The notes under the pieces were generated by a model. It worked only from the letters and a program-made list of their open reading frames with translations. It did not search any database and had not been told where the DNA came from. The translations under genes and the position numbers were made by a program. Shown in pieces: positions 35,130 to 44,429 of a stretch of 64,000 nt of DNA (positions are counted from its first letter, which is position 1; every line of letters starts with the position of its first letter). The stretch comes from an uncultured Microscilla sp. (lineage in GTDB: Bacteria > Bacteroidota > Bacteroidia > Cytophagales > Microscillaceae). The DNA is taken from the NCBI RefSeq assembly GCF_947493425.1, contig NZ_CANLRP010000002.1, forward strand, positions 121,647 through 185,646. The letters run 5' to 3'.

Positions 35130-35160
35130 AGCTCCTAAATATGTATTTAGGAGCTTTTTT
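35130..35160 (+). terminator. Rho-independent terminator after the ORF6N gene
   Basis: A perfect 11-bp stem (GCTCCTAAATA / TATTTAGGAGC) runs straight into six T residues, 7 bases after the ORF6N stop codon. Confidence 0.9.
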
Positions 35161-35167
35161 AATGTCT

Positions 35168-35785
35168 TTATTTACTCAATTTGGCGGCAGCCAAGAGTAA
35201 TTCAGGGCTCAAACGTTCTTTATAATTAGGGTTGATATATTCAAATTTGATTGTTCCTTTTTTGTTTAGCACAAATACCGAAGGCACAGGCAGGATGTTT
35301 TCGGTGTTTTTCCCGCCAGAGCTTTTACTCAACCAACGTCCATATTTTTTAGGAGCTCTAAATGCAATCCCAAAAGCTTTGGCTGCATTGGCGCTGGCAT
35401 CAGATACTAAAGTATAAGACAAGTCGTTTTTGTTCATCGTCTTTTTTAAGTTTTGAGGGCTGTCGGGGCTTATTGCTACAATCTGATATCCCAAGGCCAA
35501 CACTTGTTTTTCTATTTTTTGTAACCCCGCAAGTTGGCGATTGCAATAAGGACACCACCCTCCTCTATAAAAAATGAGTACTGTCGGTTTATTAGACACC
35601 ATTTTTTTTAGGTTCACTGCTTCCCCTTTGGTGTTGTTAAGCGTTACTTCGGGTATTTTTTCGCCTACCAGTAAAGGGCTAACATCTTCGGCTTTTTCGG
35701 GCAAAGGATCGCCCGCACGAAAAGCAGTACTTAACAAGGCTATGATTGTCAAAGCAAAAAGTGTTTTGGTCAATTTTGTAGTCAT
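35168..35785 (-). CDS. Exported AhpC/TSA-like peroxiredoxin
   Basis: The 205-residue protein has a signal peptide (cleavage near STAFRAG) and a thioredoxin-like fold. A CxxC-type active site, GGWCPYCNRQL (about residues 76-86), is followed by VAISPDSPQNLKKTM and VLNKKGTIKFEYINPNY. The Cys-Pro-Tyr-Cys spacing is that of the peroxiredoxin-like family, PRX_like2/AhpC-TSA type, rather than classical 2-Cys peroxiredoxins. It is probably a periplasmic thiol peroxidase or oxidoreductase. It converges on the ORF6N gene, with the terminator between them. Confidence 0.88.
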   Translation of the reverse strand: MTTKLTKTLFALTIIALLSTAFRAGDPLPEKAEDVSPLLVGEKIPEVTLNNTKGEAVNLKKMVSNKPTVLIFYRGGWCPYCNRQLAGLQKIEKQVLALGYQIVAISPDSPQNLKKTMNKNDLSYTLVSDASANAAKAFGIAFRAPKKYGRWLSKSSGGKNTENILPVPSVFVLNKKGTIKFEYINPNYKERLSPELLLAAAKLSK

Positions 35786-36214
35786 ATCTAATCAGTGTTA
35801 GAGTGTAGCAAATTCAAACTATTGGCTACAAGGTGTACAATAATAAGTTTAGAAAAAACTGTTTCGATGCTTTATCAAGCATGTGAATAAATGGTACAAT
35901 TTCTCCTTGATGTTTTTATGTATACTTGTTATTTGCAAATGTAATTTTCTGAATTACTGTTTTTTGTCAGCCAGCCGACATTCCTTCCACGCCTTTTGTT
36001 AAACTGTAGTTAAATAAAAATAGCAGGCACCTTATTTCTCAAAGTGGAGTAAATGGCGAGCAGGTGCAAACCAAAGGTCGTACACCAGCCCTCAGCTGCA
36101 AATAGCAGGTTTTGACAATGTTGTTGATGATAAAAAATAGATATTGATTATTCAGTCTCTTCTGGTGGTTGAGCAAAGGTAATTTGTTCACTGTTAGGTT
36201 AAAAAAACAATGTC
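35786..36214. other. Intergenic region between divergent peroxiredoxin and DUF885 genes
   Basis: I see no gene, strong hairpin or repeat shared with the rest of the window in these 429 bases. It presumably holds two divergent promoters, but no clean TTTG...TAnnTTTG pair is visible. Confidence 0.4.
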
Positions 36215-37606
36215 ATGAAACACCCTTTACCTGTATTAATTTTGAGCTTTTGCTGCACTTGGTTTTCGGTCAGTTGCCAAACGCTTTCCCAAAAGCAAAA
36301 CATGACCATTACCCTCAAAAAAATCTTTCAAACCTATACTGATCAATGTTCAAAACTGGGCATTAGGCGAGGCTTTAATTTTAGTTATCAGGCAGATTTA
36401 CGTAATATACCTACAATGATACAGCTCAAGAAACGACAAGCCTTTTTTGAGCTATATGCAGCAAAAATTGCCCAGGTTCAACGGGCAAAACTGGCTCAAA
36501 ATGAACAATATGACTATGACCATTTTGCCTACGAGCTTAAAAAAAATCGTGAAGAACTCGATCTTCAACTGGCCTTTATCAGACAATATAAAAATCAACC
36601 AATCCCTGATCAAGGATTAAGTTTTTTACCCAAAACTTGGTATTCGTTATATGTAAAACGTATGACAACCGCCGAAATAAGCCCTGAGGCAATCATGGAG
36701 TTTGGCAAAAAAGAAGTAGCAAGAGTAAAAAGTAATATCAGAAGAATACAGGCAAAAGCAGGGTATGAGGGAAGGGATCAAGCTTTTTATCAATACTTGC
36801 AAAGCCCACAGTTTCAGCTAACCAACTTAGATACCATTTTGGCAAGGTATGCCCGCATTGATCGTACTGTGCGACAACACCTCCATAAGGTTTTTGCCTT
36901 TACTGCCCCACCCAAGGTAAAAATAAGCCCTATACCCAACGCAAACTATGATACACCTCCAGGGTATTTGCAACCTAACCAAGTAAGCGGCAATACCTTT
37001 TTTTTCAAGTTTTACCAAAATAAACACAATTGGCGGGGAATGGATTTTTTGTATATTCATGAAGCTTTGCCAGGGCATAGTTATCATTTCGACTGGGAAA
37101 ATCTTCATCTTAAAAATCGCCCTGCTTTTCATAGCCTTATTTCATACCCTGGCTATTTTGAAGGCTGGGCAGCCTATTGCGAAAACTTTGGCAAAGAGCT
37201 AGGCTTGTACCAAAACATTTACACTGAGTTTGGTAAATGGTCTTGGGACCTTGTTCGTTCGGTTAGAGTGGTACTGGATGCAGGCATTCATGCCAAGGGA
37301 TGGAGCAAGCAGCAAGCACTGACGTATTGGCAAAAGCACTTGCCATTTAGAATGGACATAGCCCAACGTGAAGTAGATCGAGTGATGCGTTGGCCAGCTC
37401 AGGTATTAAGCTATAAACTAGGAGAAGCCAAGCTTTTGGAATTGAAACGGAAGTGTGAAAAAGCATTAGGAGCCAGTTTTGACATTAAGAAGTTTCATTC
37501 ATTGGTGTTAAGCAAAGGACAAATACCTTTGCAGTTAATGGAAACAATGGTCAATGACTTTATTAAAAAATACCAAGCCTACCGTCAATCGCCTGACAAA
37601 GATTGA
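36215..37606 (+). CDS. DUF885-family putative metallopeptidase, probable lipoprotein
   Basis: The 463-residue protein begins with a lipoprotein-type signal (LSFCCTWFSVSCQ). It belongs to the DUF885 family, related to M32/thermolysin-like gluzincins. The active-site segment is HEALPGHSYHFDWE (about residues 286-299), a divergent HExxH-type motif (HEALPGH) characteristic of the family, with a downstream Glu in YFEGWAAYCENFGKELG. The family includes dipeptidyl-carboxypeptidase-like enzymes. It is usually larger (550-600 residues), so this is a short member, mostly at the N-terminus. Confidence 0.88.
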   Translation: MKHPLPVLILSFCCTWFSVSCQTLSQKQNMTITLKKIFQTYTDQCSKLGIRRGFNFSYQADLRNIPTMIQLKKRQAFFELYAAKIAQVQRAKLAQNEQYDYDHFAYELKKNREELDLQLAFIRQYKNQPIPDQGLSFLPKTWYSLYVKRMTTAEISPEAIMEFGKKEVARVKSNIRRIQAKAGYEGRDQAFYQYLQSPQFQLTNLDTILARYARIDRTVRQHLHKVFAFTAPPKVKISPIPNANYDTPPGYLQPNQVSGNTFFFKFYQNKHNWRGMDFLYIHEALPGHSYHFDWENLHLKNRPAFHSLISYPGYFEGWAAYCENFGKELGLYQNIYTEFGKWSWDLVRSVRVVLDAGIHAKGWSKQQALTYWQKHLPFRMDIAQREVDRVMRWPAQVLSYKLGEAKLLELKRKCEKALGASFDIKKFHSLVLSKGQIPLQLMETMVNDFIKKYQAYRQSPDKD

Positions 37607-37859
37607 TACTTTCTGTTTATTTTTTTGGAAATATTAACCACACCTCAAGCCTCTTGAAAAGGTTGTTCGTGTTTATCCTTTGCATACCATTTTATTTAGC
37701 TAAATGTCCTTCTTAAGTAGTATTTTTCGGTTAATTTTTATGAAAAAAGTAAAAAATACCAAGATTTATTACCTCAAGCCATTTACCTTTTAAAGGTTCT
37801 TTATATTTACGTTCAACAATTTGTTCTTATTAAATATCACCTGGTAAAACGTCTGCTAT

Positions 37860-40800
37860 ATGCACTATTTCCAACGCCTACTGTATATCAGTATAGTACT
37901 GGTATGCGCCATGAGTTTAGCCCAAGCCCAACTCATCCCTGCTCCACAACTTGCAAAAGACATCCCTGCTGATGCTCAAGAGTTTGCTATAGGATCATGT
38001 GACATCAACTTTGCTGTTAGCTCTGATTTTAGCAACTCAGCCGTTGGCACCACGGCTCCTTGTGCGGGCTTTGCTCTAGGAACCATCCAAGAAGATGCCT
38101 GGGCTAAGTTTACCACTCCTACTACTGGCGGTAACTTTGTAATAAGATATACCAATACTACTGAAGATGCTGTAGTATTGGTGTATGATGATAATGCCGG
38201 AACGCCCAACACACTTATGGGATGCCAAAACAACATTCCTGGTACTGGAACCGAGTCGTTGGAGCTTAACCTTACCGCCAATACTGTCTATTGGGTTCGA
38301 ATACTAAATATAGGTGCCAATGAAGGAATGAATGGGAAATTATGCTTGTTTCGCCAACACCGCAACGACACCCAGGCTGCTGCATCTACCGCCCCTTCTT
38401 TGCCTATAGGCTCTTGCAATGTACAATTTGATATTGATGGTAATAACAGTGGTTTTGGTGATGTAGGCATAGGTTGTACAAGTATTCAACCCTCAGTTAC
38501 CAATAACCGTGATGGTTGGGTAAAAATTGATGCTACAGTAGGACAAAATATTGCAGTAGAGTACCAAAGCGACAATGGGTCTAATTATCCAGGAATTGTG
38601 ATATATTATGACAATAGCGGACTACAACTAGATATAGATGGTGTGACAGCTGGTGACCAAACCGCTTGTTATGATGGTTTACCTCCTACCTCTTCGTTTG
38701 CCAAGGTAGACTTTACTGCAGCCCAAACAGGTACTTACTACATACGCATACTCAATATGGCAAATGCCAATATCATGGAAGGTTCATTGTGTGTATACGA
38801 AAACACGGTAAAAGCCCATGCGACTGCTTGTAGTGCCGAAGCCACCAAGTTGGTAAATGGTGATTGTAATGTGCAATTTAATGTATATGGTGGAGCTTTT
38901 AATAATAACCTGGGAGCGCCTACTGTAAGCTGTGCAGCTCCGCCGGGTATACCATCAGAGGCTTGGGCGTCATTTGATGGTACTGCAGGCAATACTTATA
39001 CTATTTTGTATGACAATGATAATAACGATGCGAGCGAAGCCATTGATGTAGCATTGGTGGTTTATAGAGCCAATGGCACAGCTTGTGGAGCCCCTGCGTC
39101 GCTCACCGAAGTAGTTTGCCGTAACAAAATCAACGAAGGTACCGAAGTAATAGAGTTTAACGCTCCCAATACTGATACTTACTATATTCGAGTAGTCAAT
39201 GTGAGCGACCCCACCACCAGTAATACTGTTTTTGGTAGTTTATGTTTTTATGAAGGCACCACAGTGCGTGACGATCTGTGTACTTCGTCATCTGCAGTAG
39301 GTGTAGGTACTTGTGGGCTTGCTTTCAATATTACTGACAAATACATCAACAATGAAGGACGTAATGCCCCCAGTGCCTGTAGTGGTACCACCGTAAGTGC
39401 ATCTACTTCAAGCTACCGCGATGGCTGGATGAATTTTGTAGCTTTGACCGACCGTACTCGGATAGAGTACAACGAGACTGGTAGCCAAGACGCAGTATTG
39501 GCTATTTATACTGGCGACTGTAACGCATTATCGTTGGTGAGTTGTGTAAACGCGGTAACTGATGGCATAGAAGCCATTGAAATTAATACTAATCCTAATC
39601 AGGTATATTTTATTCGGGTAATTAACATTACCAACAGTGGTAACATGAACGGAGATCTTTGTATTACCAATGTATTGGTAGATGATGCTTGTAGTGGTTC
39701 TTCTATTAGGGAAATATTGGTGGGGTCTTGTAACCAAAAAGTAAGTATTGCTGCTACAACAGATGCAGGCGCAGGAGATGCGTCTGGCATGGGCGTACAA
39801 GGTTGTGGAAGTCCTACACCTGCCAAAGATGTATGGTTTAAATTTACTGGAAACGGAGGGGATATTACTATTCAGTATGAAAACCAGGAAAATACCAGTA
39901 ACCCCCTGATTGAGGTATACTATAATGTATCTTCGGTTAATTGTCCAGTACCATCTAATATTGGTGCTTTTACCCCATTCTGTGCCAATGATTGTAATAC
40001 CAGTGCTATACAAACCGAAACTGTAACGATACCCACTACCGTAAACGGACGTACTTATTTTGCGCGTATTGTAAACTTGGATGAAACCGCTATGACTGGC
40101 TTGGTTTGCATATTCAACAGCAGTGATGTACCTCAAACTGGCACCCCAGTAGACAGGAGCCCTTCCAATGCTTGTACAGCTGCCAACACTATTCAAGTGG
40201 GCGATTGTGGGATGCGTTTTAATATTCCTGTAAGTACTGGCATTTGTGCAACACCTTCAGTGTCACACTTCGATAATTCAGGTACATCGCTTGGAACTTG
40301 TGCTCCTGCCCACCCGATAGGCACACCTACTGCCGATGGTTGGGTTAAATTTACGGCTACTGCCGGGCAAGACTACACTGTAACTTATGATAATAACAAT
40401 CAATTACTGACCCCTTCTAATGATATAGCATTGGCTGTATACGATGGTAGTGGTGTAGCCTGTGGCAGTTTTACGGCTACCCAATTCATAGCTTGTGTCA
40501 ACGATGTCAATGGGGTGGGCTTAGAGCAGTTAAAGTTTACTGCACCATCTACTGGAGATGTATACATAAGGGTAATGAATGTATCAGGGAATAATACCAC
40601 TACCTATGGTAAACTGTGTTTATTTAGTGGTGACAGTAGAGCAGTAGATGCGTGCAACCTCGCTACAACTCCTACATTTACATTAGGCGAAGTAGACATT
40701 CCATTTAATATCTCAGATGATTTTACCCTACAAACTACTCCTTCGGCTGGGGTAGCAAACTGTGTGTTTACCAGTGGTAACAACCGCGCCCGTAAAGATG

Positions 40801-42701
40801 GTTGGGCATCGTTCGACTCTGGGGCTACAGCTGATACCATCAGTGTGGTATACAACAACGACGATGGCGACTCGGTAATAGAGCTTGATCCTGACGTAAA
40901 CAATGCTGCTTTGGTAGTATATGAAGTGCCTCAAACCGACCCGGCACCTTGTACCAATATGGTAAGGGTGGGGTGTGCCAACGTAGTAGGCGAGGGAAGC
41001 GAAACCCTTACTTTTATAGCCAAACCTAATCACCGATACTTTGTCCGGGTCATTAGCACACGTTTTACAAGTACTATGCAGGGCAAACTGAGCATATTTG
41101 TATATAGTAGTTGTAACCTGGGAGATGAGCAAGTCAGAGATGGAGATTTCACTAATTTCCCTAAAAACTCTATCGATTTAGGAACCACCTTTACTTACAC
41201 TGCTGCCAACCTAAAGGCTGTTCAGGAAAAGCATGTATTTGCTACCCAATACGGTTATCGCCAACATACAGGTCATAGCGGCGAAATGGGCGGTCCCTCG
41301 CATTATGGTGTAGCAAGTAGTGCTCGACGTTTATTTGAGCCATTCTTCTCTTATGGCTACCGTTACAATGGGTGGGGGGCAGCTTATGATGCATATTGTA
41401 ACAATGGAAGCCCTGGACATGGTACTGATGCTTGCCCAAAAACTACTGCGCCGCCAGAAAGTAACAACGACGCCAACTTTTTTGTCACAGACGGGTTAAG
41501 CGATCGGGCAAAAATATGGTGTCAAACCATACCCATGGCTGCAGGAACCAATCGCTATTATGTATTTTCGGGTTGGTTCAATAGTTTGATTCCAAGTAAC
41601 CGTAGTAACCTGGATGACCCTCAAATACGCATTACAGTATGTGAAGGTAAAGGGTTGTATAATCCAGCGCTTACGGCTACTGCCAACGAAGCTGCCGGAA
41701 ACTTATCTGGGGTAACGCTTACCAGTGCACAAGCTACTAGTGCTGGCATGTATACATTATCGGGTACTGAGTCTACCGCTGATGTAATGCACCGCCCTGT
41801 TCATCCTGGGGTTACTTGGGATAAAGGTAATCCTATTTCAGCTTATGGAGCTGCCAGAGCTTGTAACCCAGGTAATTTGAAAGTAATTAACTCAGATGTG
41901 TTTTTACCTGAATCTCCTGACAACTGGGTAGCCATGCAATGTATTTACCAAGTACCCGATGATGTTACTCATGTCAATTTATGTCTGGAAAACATTTCTT
42001 CTACACAAAACGGTAACGATTTTGGCATTGATTTGCTATCATTTCGTCAATGCCTCAATGGTGCTGCTATAGCCAATACACTGAATCGTATTAGTTGTGA
42101 ACTAGGCAACGATCCTACAGTCTTGGGGATTCCATTGACTGTACAAATGCTGCATTTTGATGGTAAACTGAGAAAAAATAAAGTGTTTTTGAACTGGCTC
42201 ACCAGTAGCGAAACCAACCTGAGAGAGTATGAAGTTCAAAGAGCGGTATCAGGTGGTAAGTTTAGAACAATAGCTACAGTAACAGCTAAAGGAAACCCTG
42301 ATACGCCTGCTTTGTATGATTTTATAGATAACGACTTACCAGTGGGCGAAGAGTTTGTCTATTATCGTTTAAACGCCATTAATCAAGATGGTACCCATGG
42401 ATATAGCCCAATGGTGGAAATTAACATCAACACTATTAACAAATTGAACCTGAAGTTATCGCCTAACCCAACTGTGGCAGGCAAAGACATACAACTCACG
42501 TTTAATGCGCCAAAGGCTGGTACTGCTACCTTGAATATAAGCAATATGATGGGAGTAAGGCTGACCACACAAAGTATACAAACCAGGGCAGCAAAAAATG
42601 TACTTACACTGGATACCACTGGTTTAAAAGCAGGGGTATACATAGTACAAGTGGTCATGGGAGAAGTAAGAGAAGCTAAAAAAATAATAGTGCAGCACTA
42701 A
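37860..42701 (+). CDS. Giant T9SS-secreted protein with seven beta-sandwich repeats
   Basis: The 1613-residue protein begins with a signal peptide (cleavage near LAQAQ, residue 24). Seven repeats of about 130-155 residues cover residues 42-1090. Each opens like GSCNVQFDI, passes DGWxxFxAxxGxxxxVxYxNN, and ends YYIRVxNxxxxxMxGxLCxF. They resemble bacterial pre-peptidase C-terminal (PPC) modules with paired Cys. The seventh repeat lacks the opening Cys (LGEVDIPFNIS) and ends KLSIFVY. A non-repetitive region (1095-1410) is rich in Tyr/Gly/Asn. A fibronectin-like part (1440-1530) and a T9SS type A sorting domain (1528-1613, KLSPNPTVAGKDI...GLKAGVYIVQVVMG) follow. It is likely displayed on or released from the surface; the role is unknown, perhaps adhesion. 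Confidence 0.9.
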   Translation: MHYFQRLLYISIVLVCAMSLAQAQLIPAPQLAKDIPADAQEFAIGSCDINFAVSSDFSNSAVGTTAPCAGFALGTIQEDAWAKFTTPTTGGNFVIRYTNTTEDAVVLVYDDNAGTPNTLMGCQNNIPGTGTESLELNLTANTVYWVRILNIGANEGMNGKLCLFRQHRNDTQAAASTAPSLPIGSCNVQFDIDGNNSGFGDVGIGCTSIQPSVTNNRDGWVKIDATVGQNIAVEYQSDNGSNYPGIVIYYDNSGLQLDIDGVTAGDQTACYDGLPPTSSFAKVDFTAAQTGTYYIRILNMANANIMEGSLCVYENTVKAHATACSAEATKLVNGDCNVQFNVYGGAFNNNLGAPTVSCAAPPGIPSEAWASFDGTAGNTYTILYDNDNNDASEAIDVALVVYRANGTACGAPASLTEVVCRNKINEGTEVIEFNAPNTDTYYIRVVNVSDPTTSNTVFGSLCFYEGTTVRDDLCTSSSAVGVGTCGLAFNITDKYINNEGRNAPSACSGTTVSASTSSYRDGWMNFVALTDRTRIEYNETGSQDAVLAIYTGDCNALSLVSCVNAVTDGIEAIEINTNPNQVYFIRVINITNSGNMNGDLCITNVLVDDACSGSSIREILVGSCNQKVSIAATTDAGAGDASGMGVQGCGSPTPAKDVWFKFTGNGGDITIQYENQENTSNPLIEVYYNVSSVNCPVPSNIGAFTPFCANDCNTSAIQTETVTIPTTVNGRTYFARIVNLDETAMTGLVCIFNSSDVPQTGTPVDRSPSNACTAANTIQVGDCGMRFNIPVSTGICATPSVSHFDNSGTSLGTCAPAHPIGTPTADGWVKFTATAGQDYTVTYDNNNQLLTPSNDIALAVYDGSGVACGSFTATQFIACVNDVNGVGLEQLKFTAPSTGDVYIRVMNVSGNNTTTYGKLCLFSGDSRAVDACNLATTPTFTLGEVDIPFNISDDFTLQTTPSAGVANCVFTSGNNRARKDGWASFDSGATADTISVVYNNDDGDSVIELDPDVNNAALVVYEVPQTDPAPCTNMVRVGCANVVGEGSETLTFIAKPNHRYFVRVISTRFTSTMQGKLSIFVYSSCNLGDEQVRDGDFTNFPKNSIDLGTTFTYTAANLKAVQEKHVFATQYGYRQHTGHSGEMGGPSHYGVASSARRLFEPFFSYGYRYNGWGAAYDAYCNNGSPGHGTDACPKTTAPPESNNDANFFVTDGLSDRAKIWCQTIPMAAGTNRYYVFSGWFNSLIPSNRSNLDDPQIRITVCEGKGLYNPALTATANEAAGNLSGVTLTSAQATSAGMYTLSGTESTADVMHRPVHPGVTWDKGNPISAYGAARACNPGNLKVINSDVFLPESPDNWVAMQCIYQVPDDVTHVNLCLENISSTQNGNDFGIDLLSFRQCLNGAAIANTLNRISCELGNDPTVLGIPLTVQMLHFDGKLRKNKVFLNWLTSSETNLREYEVQRAVSGGKFRTIATVTAKGNPDTPALYDFIDNDLPVGEEFVYYRLNAINQDGTHGYSPMVEININTINKLNLKLSPNPTVAGKDIQLTFNAPKAGTATLNISNMMGVRLTTQSIQTRAAKNVLTLDTTGLKAGVYIVQVVMGEVREAKKIIVQH

Positions 42702-42720
42702 TCTATAACTGCCAAATAAG

Positions 42721-42757
42721 AAGCCGGAATTGATTAACTCAATTCCGGCTTTTTTTG
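42721..42757 (+). terminator. Rho-independent terminator after the T9SS cargo gene
   Basis: A perfect 13-bp stem (AAGCCGGAATTGA / TCAATTCCGGCTT) with a 5-base loop runs into seven T residues, 20 bases after the stop codon. Confidence 0.9.
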
Positions 42758-42773
42758 TATAGAATACTTTTGG

Positions 42774-43340
42774 TTATGACTTTACTTTGATAGAGAGGGC
42801 AAAAAAGGCAAATTCATCTCCCATGTTTTTGATACTTGCTTCTATTTCATCCGATACCAACGCTATTTGTACCAAACCAATGCCTGCCCCCCGGCTTTCT
42901 TCCTCTGAAGGAGCATCGCGTAACTCACGTTTGTATGCGCGCAATGCTTCCCGGTCTAATGATTGAATAGCATCAAATTTTTTCAGCAAAGAGTTGATTG
43001 ATTTTCGTATAATCAGGTTACCAGACAATATTTTGATGTGGTCTTTTAGTTCTACTACTACGATTGTACCCACCTTATCTTTGTTGCCAAAGTGATTGAC
43101 TTCTTTAGAGTAAAAAAGGATATTTTGAGTCACTTCCATAAAAATACTAAATACTTTTTTACTCACTTTCTTGTTATCCTGCAGTTTTTGCCTTACATCT
43201 TTTCCAAACTCAGACAACAAGACATTGGTAATAGGGCCTTTGTAAGATAAAATAACCCTTTCTTTACTTAAAAGGCTGTAATGATTAAAAAAATCAAAGT
43301 TTTCTTGGTTAGATGAGGTTAAAGTATCAGCCATTGTCAT
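42774..43340 (-). CDS. siaB: SiaB-family protein kinase (DUF6272)
   Basis: This 188-residue protein matches the SiaB/DUF6272 family of GHKL-like small kinases. It has FMEVTQNILFYSKEV (N-box-like, about residues 79-93), VVVELKDHIKILSGN, and an ESRGAGIGLVQIAL G-box-like motif near residue 155. In Pseudomonas SiaB phosphorylates SiaC. A SiaC homologue lies at 7458-7832 here. The SiaA phosphatase and SiaD cyclase are absent, although an SBP/SpoIIE phosphatase at 53318 belongs to the same phosphatase class as SiaA. The start at 43340 is preferred; the 46-codon longer frame to 43478 looks non-native. Confidence 0.85.
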   Translation of the reverse strand: MTMADTLTSSNQENFDFFNHYSLLSKERVILSYKGPITNVLLSEFGKDVRQKLQDNKKVSKKVFSIFMEVTQNILFYSKEVNHFGNKDKVGTIVVVELKDHIKILSGNLIIRKSINSLLKKFDAIQSLDREALRAYKRELRDAPSEEESRGAGIGLVQIALVSDEIEASIKNMGDEFAFFALSIKVKS

Positions 43341-43532
43341 GCTTTCGTCAAATTTAGTTGTTATATTGTTGAAATGGGTAACTAGTGTTGTCTTAGTAAG
43401 ATACACTTTATTTTGTGAAATATAAAAAAAGCTGGATTTTATTAGGTAAAACAAATTATGGGACAGGTATGTCAACATAAACGATATAAAAATAAAGGAT
43501 AACCTTTAAGGATAAAAGTAAGTTATCATCAC

Positions 43533-44351
43533 ATGATTGAAGTAAAAGTAAACAGTACATTGTATTTTAAATACACTAACCTATCTCAATACAAGCGCCT
43601 CATCCAATTTGTATCTACTCGCAAAGGAGGGGTAAGTAATGATCCTGGCAAAGGTTTGAATGTGGGTTTTCATATACATGATGCACCAGAAAATGTAATT
43701 AAAAATCGTGAAATTCTTGCTACAGCCCTGAACATATCTCCACAGTCTTTCTGTTTTCTTCACCAAGTACATAGTAATAAAGCGGCAGTAGTAAGCACAA
43801 AAGACCGAGGGCGAGGCACTACCACCTATGAGGATAGTATAGCTGATACAGATGCGTTAGTGACGAACATACCGGGTATATGTCTCAATGTATTGAGTGC
43901 TGATTGTGTGGGGATATTGTTTTATGATCCCGTAAAAAAAGCTATAGGTGCTGCACACTCTGGGTGGAAAGGAACAGTAAAAAAGATTGCTGCCCAAACT
44001 ATTCAGTGTATGCATGAACAATTTGGCTCTGAGCCTAAAGACATACTGGTGGGTTTGGGTGCAGGCATCAGCCCTGAAGTATATGAGGTAGGCGAAGTAG
44101 TAGTAGAAGCAGTACAAGCAGCTTTTGGTACTACAGATGGAATGATCAGCCATCATGCTATGACAGGAAAAGCACATTTTGACCTTTGGGCAGCGATAAA
44201 GCGTACCTTAACTGAGGCTGGAGTACCTGCTGATAATATAGAATGTGACCAGCTTTGCACTTACCGCCATCCAGCATTGTTTTTTTCTTACCGTCGAGAT
44301 CAGGGTAAAACGGGTAGGTTTGTTTCGGGAATCATGTTACAGGAAGAATAA
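43533..44351 (+). CDS. pgeF: Peptidoglycan editing factor PgeF (YfiH/DUF152)
   Basis: The 272-residue protein is a YfiH-type multicopper-oxidase-like protein. The characteristic residues are in TRKGGVSNDPGKGLNVGFHIHD, CFLHQVHSNKAAVV, LSADCVGILFYDPVKKAIGAAHSGWKGTVKKIA (metal-site Cys and His), VGLGAGISPEVYEVGEVV and CTYRHPALFFSYRRD. PgeF removes wrongly incorporated L-Ser from lipid-linked peptidoglycan precursors, and related proteins have purine-nucleoside activity. It is divergent from siaB across a 192-base gap with no recognisable motif. Confidence 0.93.
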   Translation: MIEVKVNSTLYFKYTNLSQYKRLIQFVSTRKGGVSNDPGKGLNVGFHIHDAPENVIKNREILATALNISPQSFCFLHQVHSNKAAVVSTKDRGRGTTTYEDSIADTDALVTNIPGICLNVLSADCVGILFYDPVKKAIGAAHSGWKGTVKKIAAQTIQCMHEQFGSEPKDILVGLGAGISPEVYEVGEVVVEAVQAAFGTTDGMISHHAMTGKAHFDLWAAIKRTLTEAGVPADNIECDQLCTYRHPALFFSYRRDQGKTGRFVSGIMLQEE

Positions 44352-44429
44352 AAAAAGATTGGAGCCTCTTATGAAACCCCAACCTTTATCTAAATATCAA
44401 AATCTGTCCGCAGTTTGATTTATATATGC

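Noticed and set aside
39528..40196. Long minus-strand frame (222 codons) under the giant T9SS gene
   Set aside because: Antisense shadow of the repeat-rich protein; Tyr/Ser/Thr-rich composition is typical of such shadows.
37860..42701. The giant protein as a possible toxin or CDI-type effector
   Set aside because: A T9SS sorting domain at the C-terminus and seven PPC-like repeats argue for a surface-displayed cargo; no toxin domain or immunity gene is adjacent.
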